DNA of 64,000 bases from Dyadobacter soli (GTDB lineage: Bacteria > Bacteroidota > Bacteroidia > Cytophagales > Spirosomataceae). The translations under genes were made by a program, and so were the position numbers. The DNA lies in NCBI RefSeq assembly GCF_900101885.1, contig NZ_FNAN01000023.1, forward strand, positions 61,887-125,886, written 5' to 3'. The notes beneath the pieces are model-generated. The model was not told the origin of the DNA, did no database searches, and saw only the letters and a list, made by a program, of their open reading frames with translations. Shown piece by piece: positions 1 through 7,177 of the stretch. Positions within the stretch are counted from its first letter, which is position 1. Each line of letters begins with the position of its first letter.

Positions 1-18
1 AGGTGCAGCGCACCGCAA
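1..18. repeat. Palindromic repeat unit, copy 1
   Basis: An 18-base sequence is found identically at 1-18 and 61-78. Its core is a hairpin GGTGC-AGC-GCACC followed by GCAA. The tail of this copy contains TTTGTA, which also occurs in the tails of the hairpin repeats at 2.7-2.9 kb. It may be the edge of a larger REP-like cluster cut by the window. It lies downstream of the GntP gene. Confidence 0.6.
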
Positions 19-60
19 TATTTGTAAATAAACGGACGTCAACCATTAACCCAAACGCCC

Positions 61-78
61 AGGTGCAGCGCACCGCAA
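61..78. repeat. Palindromic repeat unit, copy 2
   Basis: This is the second exact copy of the 18-base palindromic unit, starting 60 bases after the first and in the same orientation. It sits 60 bases beyond the stop codon of the GntP gene. Its stem could also act as a 3' end hairpin for that gene, although no T-run follows on the minus strand. Confidence 0.6.
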
Positions 79-138
79 GAAAAGCAACATTTGACGATTC
101 CTGACAATACCTGACCTAATTATCCTCGCCACCTTTCC

Positions 139-1473
139 CTATCCAAGAATAAAATACAACACCATCGTCGCCGCAAAACTCGCAACGCCCTGCAAGCCGG
201 TGAGAATGGTATGCGTGCGGTAGGTGTCTTTGGCTGAAATGCCGGTGAACTGCGATACCACCCAGAACCAGGCGTCATTCGTATGTGAAACGATCATCGC
301 GCCGCTGCCTACGGCCATTACGACCAGCGTTATTTGAACGGGCGTTACAAAACCGAGCGATGCCAGTAATGGCGCCAGAATACTGGTAGTAAGTACCATC
401 GCGGAAGTAGTAGATCCTTGCGCGGTTTTGAAGAATATTGCAATCAAAAACGCGATCACCAGCAAGTAGCCACCCGACATTTCATTGTGCAGCAGCCATT
501 CGCTCACCATTTCTTTCAACGAAGTTTCTTTTAAAATCGCGCCGAATGCTCCTCCGGCGCCCACTAGCACGAGTGTGGTGCCGCAATGCTCGATACCGCT
601 TTTGAAACAGGCCATCATGCGCTGCGAAGCATTCTCCGGAAATAAGGAGTAGCTGAAAAATATCGCGAGCAGGAACGATACGAGCGGACTTCCGAGGAAG
701 CTCAGCCAATGCGTGAGTTCTTCCGGGAAATGCAGGATTTTGGCAAATGAGGCAAGGGTAATGAGCAAAATCGGCAGCACGATCGGCATGAATGCTTTCC
801 AGGCCGGTGGTAGCAATTGTCCCTCGATCATCTGAGGCTCCTCTACGGCCGCATCGTCGACCAGTTTTACATTCTTTGCATATTTTCCGGCAAACCAGGT
901 TGATAGGAAAAGACTGGGGATGGAGACGATCAAACCGATCAATATCACGAGGCCAATGGAATCCGGGATGCCCAGGTTACCGGCCGCGGATAATGGGCCG
1001 GGCGTCGGAGGGACTAATGTATGGGTTGCAAACAAACCGCCGGACAGCGATAATGCAATGGTAGCGAGCGGCTTACCGGTTCTTTTCGCGACGATCTGGT
1101 TGAGTTTATGCAAAATAATAAACCCCGAATCACAAAACACCGGAATACCAACAATGCCTCCGATAACCGACATGGCAAATGCAGGCCGCTTCTCTCCGAA
1201 CAGCTTCAATATCACATCGGCTACTTTGATAGCCGCGCCGGATTTATCGAGAATTGCGCCTATTACACAGCCAAGGATTACCATTAGCCCTATTTTCGAC
1301 ATCAGTTCCCCAAAACCTTTGCCGATGGTTTCGGCTAGCTTATCAATGGGCAAACCGGCGAAAACGCCTACACCGATTGCCGCCAGCAGTAACCCGACCA
1401 GCGGGTGCATTTTTAAAACGGTGGAACTGAGGACGATAAACGCAATAGCAGCCAGTACGATGATGAAGATCAT
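139..1473 (-). CDS. GntP-family gluconate:H+ symporter
   Basis: This 444-residue inner-membrane transporter belongs to the GntP family, which imports gluconate and related sugar acids with protons. The length matches the family (about 440-450). The protein is hydrophobic throughout, with about 12 predicted membrane segments and no cleavable signal peptide. Typical family stretches include VFCDSGFIILH near residue 112 and THTLVPPTPGP near residue 150. The exact substrate cannot be read from sequence; gluconate is a family-level guess. It starts 2 bases after the stop of the upstream esterase gene, so the two are very probably co-transcribed. That pairing suggests the esterase releases a sugar acid or acylated sugar that this permease takes up, which is inference. 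Confidence 0.9.
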   Translation of the reverse strand: MIFIIVLAAIAFIVLSSTVLKMHPLVGLLLAAIGVGVFAGLPIDKLAETIGKGFGELMSKIGLMVILGCVIGAILDKSGAAIKVADVILKLFGEKRPAFAMSVIGGIVGIPVFCDSGFIILHKLNQIVAKRTGKPLATIALSLSGGLFATHTLVPPTPGPLSAAGNLGIPDSIGLVILIGLIVSIPSLFLSTWFAGKYAKNVKLVDDAAVEEPQMIEGQLLPPAWKAFMPIVLPILLITLASFAKILHFPEELTHWLSFLGSPLVSFLLAIFFSYSLFPENASQRMMACFKSGIEHCGTTLVLVGAGGAFGAILKETSLKEMVSEWLLHNEMSGGYLLVIAFLIAIFFKTAQGSTTSAMVLTTSILAPLLASLGFVTPVQITLVVMAVGSGAMIVSHTNDAWFWVVSQFTGISAKDTYRTHTILTGLQGVASFAATMVLYFILG

Positions 1474-1475
1474 GC

Positions 1476-2627
1476 TTACAGGAGTTTGAGCACGGCTTCA
1501 TCGCCCATTATCGCGTTGGCCGGACGTGGATGGCTGGCATCGAAAACGGCCAAATCCTTTTGTTCGAGCACTTTGGCCGGCTCCTCGTCGATTTGTCCGT
1601 CCTTGTTGGTGACGGCTTTCAGGTCGAGTTTCAAATGTTTGGCCATGAATGCGTACATCGCTTTCCGCTTCGACGGGCCGTAATCGTGCTTCTCGTCGGC
1701 CAAATGCATGGCTTCGAGGTTATCTTTTTTGTTATACAGCGAATAAATTTTCTGCATGAACGGATATTCGACATTCGGTGTGTTTTTGGTCCAGTCGCCG
1801 CCATCCGAGATCATGATCATAGGGCGCGGTGCGGTTAATGCGGCTATTTCCACATTGTTAGTTTGATATTCCCCTTTTTTATGAATAGGCAGACCACTTT
1901 CGCAAACGCAACCGCCGAAGAAATAAGCGGACACCATCACAACCGGCACAGAAACCTTCACCCGGTTATCCAATGCAGCGAGCAGGAACGTCTGCGTTCC
2001 CCCGCCCGATTCGCCGGTGCAAGCCACGCGGTTCGGGTCGACGCCCGGAACGGATAGCAGAAAATCTAAGGAACGAATGCTATTGATGGTCTGCAATTTC
2101 AATGCTTTGGCCATTTTATGTCCGCATTGGCCGGCATCACCCTGCCCTACCATGTCCCACACGAATACGATCGCGCCCATACGTGCGAGGGTCGCGCAGC
2201 GCTTCTGAGTCTGCTCGCGGAAGCGCCCGTGTGGGTTCTCGCCATGCCCGTGCGGCGCGAGGATGGCCGCGTAGGATTTCTGCTGTTTGGTCGGCCGGTA
2301 CAAATTGCCGGTCACGTAAATGCCGGGCATGCTCTCGAATGCGACATTTTCGATGGTATAACCGTCCATTTCCTTTTTGGAATGGATGATCGGTTTCGAA
2401 GCCGGTTTCTCAGGCATTGATTGTAAATCCATACCATTGCGGATCTGCTGGCGGATTTCCGCGGCGCGGGCCTCCCATTCCACTTTGGAAGTGGGAACGT
2501 GCTTGTCGAGGAATGCTTTGCCTTGTTCTTCGGTGAAATAGGCCCCTTGGCAGAGTTCGGCCTGCTGGGCGTAGGATGCGGAAGCGAGGCCGAGCATTCC
2601 TGCAAGTATGGTATATCGGATTTTCAT
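1476..2627 (-). CDS. Secreted alpha/beta-hydrolase (acetyl-xylan-esterase-like)
   Basis: This 383-residue protein starts with a clear signal peptide, cleaved after about residue 20 (ASYA|QQ), so it is exported. The alpha/beta-hydrolase fold is shown by an oxyanion-type HGHGE at 126-130 and a nucleophile elbow GESGGG with Ser207. A probable acid is Asp275 or Asp278, and the base is His314 in DEKHDYG. The region around TGESGGGTQT resembles large acetyl-xylan-esterase-like hydrolases found in carbohydrate-use loci. The substrate is unknown. It is the first gene of a two-gene operon with the GntP permease (2-base gap), so it may release a sugar acid or deacylate a sugar before uptake. Hairpin repeats lie just upstream of its start. 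Confidence 0.8.
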   Translation of the reverse strand: MKIRYTILAGMLGLASASYAQQAELCQGAYFTEEQGKAFLDKHVPTSKVEWEARAAEIRQQIRNGMDLQSMPEKPASKPIIHSKKEMDGYTIENVAFESMPGIYVTGNLYRPTKQQKSYAAILAPHGHGENPHGRFREQTQKRCATLARMGAIVFVWDMVGQGDAGQCGHKMAKALKLQTINSIRSLDFLLSVPGVDPNRVACTGESGGGTQTFLLAALDNRVKVSVPVVMVSAYFFGGCVCESGLPIHKKGEYQTNNVEIAALTAPRPMIMISDGGDWTKNTPNVEYPFMQKIYSLYNKKDNLEAMHLADEKHDYGPSKRKAMYAFMAKHLKLDLKAVTNKDGQIDEEPAKVLEQKDLAVFDASHPRPANAIMGDEAVLKLL

Positions 2628-2692
2628 AGGGAATTGCAGTTTGGTAGCAAAAGCATGTCAAGCAAACAGAATACTGTAAAATACAGCCATTA

Positions 2693-2726
2693 TTGGCCCA
2701 GAGGGCCATCCTGTTTATAGCAAAAC
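2693..2726 (+). repeat. REP-like hairpin unit A
   Basis: The unit is a GC palindrome GGCCC-AGA-GGGCC followed by a tail reading ATCCTGTTTATAGCAAA. The same head-plus-tail design recurs three more times within 170 bases, and this copy is on the plus strand. It lies between the lipid kinase and the esterase gene and belongs to neither. Confidence 0.65.
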
Positions 2727-2744
2727 GTGTTATGGTGAATGTTT

Positions 2745-2775
2745 ACACCCCAGCGGGGTGTCCTGCGTCGTTTCG
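2745..2775 (+). repeat. REP-like hairpin unit B
   Basis: The unit is a palindrome CACCCC-AGC-GGGGTG followed by TCCTG. Its tail faces the tail of unit C, so B and C form an inverted doublet with TCCTG and CAGGA ends. The tail is more diverged than in units A and D. Confidence 0.55.
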
Positions 2776-2785
2776 TAGCGTCGCA

Positions 2786-2809
2786 AAACAGGAGGCCCCG
2801 CCGGGGCCA
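2786..2809 (-). repeat. REP-like hairpin unit C
   Basis: This is a minus-strand copy. Its head is the palindrome GGCCCCGCCGGGGCC and its tail reads TCCTGTTTTGC on the minus strand. With unit B it makes the inner pair of a nested inverted arrangement. Confidence 0.65.
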
Positions 2810-2829
2810 AACCGCAGGTGATGCGGTCG

Positions 2830-2862
2830 GATTTGCTACAAACAGGAAGCCCCTACGGGGCG
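2830..2862 (-). repeat. REP-like hairpin unit D
   Basis: This is a minus-strand copy with head GCCCC-GTA-GGGGC and tail TTCCTGTTTGTAGCAAA, the best match to the tail of unit A. A and D form the outer inverted pair around B and C. Confidence 0.65.
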
Positions 2863-2901
2863 GTTTCGTTGTGAAATTCCGTTAATGGACCTCCGCCATC
2901 A

Positions 2902-2928
2902 GCCGTCGGCGGTCGGCCGTCGGCGGTC
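2902..2928. repeat. 14-bp tandem repeat, two copies
   Basis: The unit GCCGTCGGCGGTCG occurs twice head to tail directly after the stop codon of the lipid kinase gene; the second copy is one base shorter. The unit is partly self-complementary. It may be a small expandable repeat; no function is evident. Confidence 0.5.
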
Positions 2929-3823
2929 AAACCTCTTCCCGCAACCCGACCGGAATGGCGATCCGAACATAGCTTGGCAATATCACTGCTTCCAGCTCTT
3001 CCACAAGCCCCTTATATTCCCCATCGATCTGAAAATGCGCTGCTTTCTGCACGCATTCGATCTTCGCCTTTTCAACGGAAATTACCTTCATAATCTCGGG
3101 GTTGAAATCCGTACTGCCGGCGAGAATTTTGGCGGTTTCGATGAAGTCGAGCTTTTTGGCGATGACGAGTTCGAAAAAGCCGTCGCACATATCCCCTATT
3201 GGATTGATACTCACCCCCGTACCGTACTTTTTAGCATTGGCAATGATGACGATCAATGCCTCTGTTTCGAGCACTTCATCGCCCGCCGTGATTTTTACGT
3301 CGAAGTTTTCATGCTCGCTCAGCGTCCGCAGCATCTCCCGCGCATAGCCCAGTTTACCGCGCGTATCACTGTCCTCATAGTTTTTGACCAGTAATGCATT
3401 TAAACCAATATCCGCCAAATGCAAGCTGATTTCCCCATTGATTTCCACGGCGTCGATCGCGGAAACTTCGCCTTCGAATGCTACTTCCAGGGCCTGGTCG
3501 ATGGAGCCGGTGAGCCCGAAATCTACGGACAGGCCGTTCGCCGAGCCGGCGGGGATAATGCAAAGAATAGAATCGGTACCATGCATTGCCTGTGCTACCA
3601 TGGAAATAGTGCCATCGCCGCCGGCCACGAGCACGCGCTCCGGCCTGATATTTTCAACCATTTCTCTGATGGTCTGCTGATCGTCGTCGCCGGTGGTGTT
3701 GTAAATGCGCAGGTCGCAACCCTCGGCTTCCGATTTTTCAATAACCCTTTCAAAAATTACATCCTTGTTCACGTCCCCGGAAATGGGATTTACTACCAGC
3801 AAAACTTTCGGTTGTGAAGACAT
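2927..3823 (-). CDS. Diacylglycerol kinase-family lipid kinase (YegS/DgkB type)
   Basis: This 298-residue cytosolic protein has the DAGK catalytic fold. An N-terminal VVNPISG stretch (residues 10-16) and the nucleotide-binding GGDGT at 68-72 are diagnostic. IIPAGSANGLS follows near residue 90, and the C-terminal beta-sandwich domain ends with a short strand-rich tail. The length matches soluble YegS/DgkB lipid kinases (about 295-310). It probably phosphorylates diacylglycerol or a related lipid to the phosphatidate form; the substrate is not provable here. It is transcribed divergently from an App1-like phosphatidate phosphatase with only 45 bases between the starts, so a shared control region and opposite reactions on the same lipid pool are plausible. 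Confidence 0.85.
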   Translation of the reverse strand: MSSQPKVLLVVNPISGDVNKDVIFERVIEKSEAEGCDLRIYNTTGDDDQQTIREMVENIRPERVLVAGGDGTISMVAQAMHGTDSILCIIPAGSANGLSVDFGLTGSIDQALEVAFEGEVSAIDAVEINGEISLHLADIGLNALLVKNYEDSDTRGKLGYAREMLRTLSEHENFDVKITAGDEVLETEALIVIIANAKKYGTGVSINPIGDMCDGFFELVIAKKLDFIETAKILAGSTDFNPEIMKVISVEKAKIECVQKAAHFQIDGEYKGLVEELEAVILPSYVRIAIPVGLREEV

Positions 3824-3868
3824 ATTCGATAAATTAGGGACCTGATGTCGTAGAGGATAAAGATAGTT

Positions 3869-4906
3869 ATGAAACGTTGTGACTTAAAACTATACCGCGG
3901 CTACGCCAACAAAAAGGAACTCGTTGTGTTTGGCCATGTGGTGAAAAAATACCCCTCGGGTGACCGGAAGTATACCAGACGCGGCTTTCGCTACGCAAAA
4001 ACCATCATCGAGCTCTTTTCCATTAAAACCATTCCGTTCCTGACGCTCACGCTGCACGTGGGCGAAAAGACGTTCGAAACGACGGCGGAGGCGGATGGCT
4101 ATTTCCGCTTCCAGGTGCCGCTCGACGCCGAAATTCCCGGCGGCTGGCATACCTACCGGGTTACATTAGACGACGAGATCAACGGCAAAAAGTACCACGC
4201 CGAAAGCTCCGAAGAATTTTTCGTGCCCTACAAAAGTTCGTACGGCCTCATTTCCGACATCGACGACACATTCCTGATTTCGCATAGCCGCCGTTCGTTC
4301 AGGAAGTTATTTGTCTTGTTATCCAAAAACGTGCAGGCCCGGAAGCCCTTCGACGACGTGGTGAAGCACTACCAGCTGCTTTCCTTCGCGAGCCGCACGC
4401 ATCCGCAGAAGGACAGCAATATCTTCTTTTATGTGTCGAGCAGCGAATGGAATCTGTATGATATGATCGTGCGGTTCGCGGAGTTGAACGGGTTGCCGAA
4501 GGCTGTTCTGAAACTTAAAAAAATCAAATCGGGACTGGATGATTTTGTGATGACCGGCGGCGGTTCACATGAGCATAAGTTGCGAAAAATCCACAATATC
4601 ATCAATTTTTACCCCGAATTGCAGTTCATATTGCTCGGCGACGATTCGCAGAAAGATCCTGAAATTTACGAGGAAATTTGTCGCACGTTCCCGCAAAGTA
4701 TCCGCGCCGTGTATATGCGCCAGACGCGCCGACGGACCAAACCTCATACCACCGTATTGCTGAAAAGCATTCAGGAAATGGGTATCGATACCTGCTATTT
4801 CGCACACAGCAACAAGGCGATCATCCATTCGCTGGATACCGGCCTCGTGTTCCAGACTCCGGCCGAACCCGAGGTAAAAGAAATTGTGTCAAAAGCGATA
4901 TCCTGA
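3869..4906 (+). CDS. App1-type phosphatidate phosphatase (DUF2183)
   Basis: This 345-residue protein carries the HAD-like catalytic domain of the App1/DUF2183 family, which dephosphorylates phosphatidate to diacylglycerol in yeast. The motif DIDDT at 130-134 gives the DxDxT catalytic loop, FFYVSSSEWN lies near residue 190, and LLGDDSQKDPEIY near 250 supplies the late acidic motif. An N-terminal beta-rich domain (about residues 15-120) precedes it. No signal peptide is seen. The divergent neighbour is a lipid kinase with the opposite expected reaction. A 9-bp hairpin (4942-4965) follows the gene but lacks a T-run. Confidence 0.85.
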   Translation: MKRCDLKLYRGYANKKELVVFGHVVKKYPSGDRKYTRRGFRYAKTIIELFSIKTIPFLTLTLHVGEKTFETTAEADGYFRFQVPLDAEIPGGWHTYRVTLDDEINGKKYHAESSEEFFVPYKSSYGLISDIDDTFLISHSRRSFRKLFVLLSKNVQARKPFDDVVKHYQLLSFASRTHPQKDSNIFFYVSSSEWNLYDMIVRFAELNGLPKAVLKLKKIKSGLDDFVMTGGGSHEHKLRKIHNIINFYPELQFILLGDDSQKDPEIYEEICRTFPQSIRAVYMRQTRRRTKPHTTVLLKSIQEMGIDTCYFAHSNKAIIHSLDTGLVFQTPAEPEVKEIVSKAIS

Positions 4907-4941
4907 CCGGCAAAGCAATGCAGGCAGGCTATTTCAATGGC

Positions 4942-4965
4942 GCCCGAACCGGCACGGGTTTGGGC
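4942..4965 (+). terminator. Possible hairpin terminator after the App1 gene
   Basis: GCCCGAACC pairs with GGTTTGGGC (one G-T pair) around a 6-base loop, about 35 bases beyond the stop codon. No U-tract follows, so intrinsic termination is doubtful. The hairpin may simply separate the phosphatase from the regulator gene at 5015. Confidence 0.3.
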
Positions 4966-5014
4966 AAATAACCACGGTTTCGTAACTTGACCCTCCCCAT
5001 TATTTGGAATAACC

Positions 5015-5701
5015 ATGAAAAAAATCCTGATCGTTGAGGATGACCGCAGGATCGCACAGAACATTTTTCGCGGGCTGGCTGCCGAAAATTTCGAAGCGGA
5101 GATTGCCTATGACGGCATTACGGGCAAGCAAATGGCCCTCGAAAAGAAGTTTGACCTGGTACTGCTGGATGTAAACCTGCCGGGCATGAAGGGCTATGAC
5201 GTTTGCCAGCAGATCCGGATTTACAAGCCATCGCTGCCCATTATCATGCTCACGGCTTTCGGGGAAATCGAGGATAAGGTGGAAGGGCTCAACAGCGGCG
5301 CCGACGATTACATTGTTAAACCATTCGATTTCAGGGAATTACTAGCAAGGGTCAATGCCGCATTGCGCGTTTCCGAGCTCATGAATCCCGAAACTTCCGA
5401 CAAAATCCTGCGCATTGCCGACCTGGAAATGAACCTCGGTACCAAACAGGTGAAGCGTGCCGGTAACATTATCGATCTCACGGCCAAGGAGTTTGCATTA
5501 CTGGAATACTTCCTGCTCCATCGGGGAAGGGTAGTTTCGAAAATGGACCTGGCGGAGCACGTCTGGCACCTCAATTTCGACCCAGGGACCAATGTAGTAG
5601 AGGTGTATATCAATTATTTACGCAAAAAAGTCGATAAGGACTACCCTACCAAGCTCATCCATACCCGGCCGGGAATGGGGTACATTATGAAAGAAGAATA
5701 G
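5015..5701 (+). CDS. OmpR-family response regulator (efflux-associated)
   Basis: This 228-residue DNA-binding regulator has a receiver domain at residues 1-120, with phospho-acceptor Asp52 in LLDVNLPGM, Thr80 and Lys102. A winged-helix Trans_reg_C domain follows at about 130-226. The sensor kinase begins 6 bases downstream, so the two form an operon. The next operon encodes a TolC/CzcB/CzcA metal exporter, so a CusR/CzcR-like role, sensing metal and switching on the pump, is the simplest reading. Three TYTAA half-sites at 11-bp spacing upstream of the tolC-like gene (7101-7127) are candidate binding sites. Confidence 0.92.
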   Translation: MKKILIVEDDRRIAQNIFRGLAAENFEAEIAYDGITGKQMALEKKFDLVLLDVNLPGMKGYDVCQQIRIYKPSLPIIMLTAFGEIEDKVEGLNSGADDYIVKPFDFRELLARVNAALRVSELMNPETSDKILRIADLEMNLGTKQVKRAGNIIDLTAKEFALLEYFLLHRGRVVSKMDLAEHVWHLNFDPGTNVVEVYINYLRKKVDKDYPTKLIHTRPGMGYIMKEE

Positions 5702-5707
5702 CCTCCT

Positions 5708-7075
5708 ATGAAGATCAAAGACCGTATCGCCCTTCAATTCACGCTCCTCGTGGCGGGGGTGCTGCTGGTGTTTTCCATTGCCATTTACAGCGTTTCGGAG
5801 CATTACCGACAGGAAGAATTTTATGATCGCCTCCGCGGCCGTGCCCGTACAACCTGCCGCCTGCTCGTGAAAGTGAAGGGTATAGACAAAGATTTGCTCA
5901 AAGCGATCGACCAGAACACGCTTTCGGAAATGCTGGATGAGAAGGTACTGATTTTTGATTCCAAGAACGAACTGATCTATTCTTCCGTCGACGACAAGCT
6001 GCTTACCTACCATACCTCCCTGCTGAATGATGTGCGGGAAAAGGAATATATGGAGTTTCACCAGGGCGAAAATGAGGTGATAGGCCTGCTGTACCAGGAG
6101 GGCGACGATCCGCTGGTGGTACTGGCGTCGGCTTACGATACTTTCGGGCATAGCAAGTTGCAGAACCTGCGGAGTACGCTCGGCTGGGGATTGGTGGCGG
6201 GGATAGCGTTGACGGTCGGGCTGGGGATTTACTTTGCAGGCAATGCATTGAAACCCATTAGCCGCATCAATGCGCAGGTATCCCTCATTACGGCGCAGAA
6301 TTTGTCCCAAAAACTCGATGAAGGCAATCGGAAAGACGAGATTGCGCAACTCGCAATCAACTTCAATACAGTACTTTACAGACTTAATAAAGCATTTGAA
6401 CAACAAAAAAGCTTTGTGTCCCACGCTTCTCACGAGCTCAGGACACCGTTAGCGGCCTTGAAATCCGAAATCCAGCTCGGGCAACGTTTCAACAAGGATA
6501 ATCCTGAAATCGAGGAGGTTTTCGCGAACCTGTTTTCGGATACCGAACGGCTCATCAGCATTACCAACAACCTGCTGTTCCTCGCGCGCTCGTACGAGAA
6601 TATGGGTAACATGAAAATGTCGCATATCCATATCGAGGACCTTGCCTTTGTGGCGAAAGAAGAGCTACTCTCCTCCCACCCCGATTACAATGTGGTGATC
6701 GACTACGAAACGATCCCCGAAAACGAGAACGAAACGGTGATCGAAGGCAATGAGGAACTGCTCAAAAGGGTATTTACCAACCTGCTCGACAATGCCTGCA
6801 AATATTCGTCCGACCACAGCGCGCAGATTCTGATCTCGTCGGACGACAAATCCTGCATTGTGAAAGTCCGCGACCGCGGCATCGGGATCAGCGAGGATGA
6901 TCTTCCGCATATTTTCAACCCGTTTTTCAGGTCGTCCAATGCCACCGAACTGCCGGGGTTCGGCATTGGGCTCTCCATTTGCCAGCGGATCGTGGAGCTG
7001 CACCACGGTACTATTTCCGTGACCAGCGAGATCGGCCGGGGCAGCGAATTTCAGGTACAACTGCACCATGTTTGA
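5708..7075 (+). CDS. Sensor histidine kinase with HAMP domain (efflux-associated)
   Basis: This 455-residue inner-membrane kinase has a first membrane helix at about 10-30 and a periplasmic sensor loop at about 31-155. A second helix lies at about 157-178, followed by a HAMP linker at about 180-232. The HisKA domain has the phospho-accepting His242 in SHASHELRTP, and the HATPase domain has N, G1 (DRGIGI) and G2 (GFGIGLSI) boxes. It is the partner of the OmpR-type regulator just upstream. Together with the pump genes downstream the set looks like a Cus/Czc-type metal-responsive system. No obvious metal-binding cluster of Cys or His stands out in the sensor loop, so the ligand is unknown. Confidence 0.92.
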   Translation: MKIKDRIALQFTLLVAGVLLVFSIAIYSVSEHYRQEEFYDRLRGRARTTCRLLVKVKGIDKDLLKAIDQNTLSEMLDEKVLIFDSKNELIYSSVDDKLLTYHTSLLNDVREKEYMEFHQGENEVIGLLYQEGDDPLVVLASAYDTFGHSKLQNLRSTLGWGLVAGIALTVGLGIYFAGNALKPISRINAQVSLITAQNLSQKLDEGNRKDEIAQLAINFNTVLYRLNKAFEQQKSFVSHASHELRTPLAALKSEIQLGQRFNKDNPEIEEVFANLFSDTERLISITNNLLFLARSYENMGNMKMSHIHIEDLAFVAKEELLSSHPDYNVVIDYETIPENENETVIEGNEELLKRVFTNLLDNACKYSSDHSAQILISSDDKSCIVKVRDRGIGISEDDLPHIFNPFFRSSNATELPGFGIGLSICQRIVELHHGTISVTSEIGRGSEFQVQLHHV

Positions 7076-7112
7076 GGCCCGCTGGTTAAGCCCCGGGCTT
7101 TCTAATTTTTTT
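7076..7112 (+). terminator. Weak terminator after the sensor kinase
   Basis: GCCCG (7077-7081) can pair with CGGGC (7094-7098), followed by a T-rich stretch ending in seven T at 7106-7112. The stem is only about 5 bp. The T-rich part overlaps the candidate regulator boxes, so this may be fortuitous. Confidence 0.3.
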
Positions 7113-7127
7113 CTAAGGTTATTTTAA
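7101..7127 (+). promoter_or_regulatory. Candidate regulator binding site: three TYTAA repeats, 11-bp period
   Basis: TCTAA at 7101, TCTAA at 7112 and TTTAA at 7123 are spaced exactly 11 bases apart, one helical turn, as expected for tandem binding of an OmpR-family regulator. The last box ends 50 bases before the ATG of the tolC-like gene. The regulator gene is the operon immediately upstream. A similar array with the same direction and spacing to an ATG follows the second sensor kinase gene (29592-29629). Confidence 0.55.
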
Positions 7128-7177
7128 GGCTGGTGTAATACCGGTGTCGGAATATCGCACATTCTAACACGGAAATT

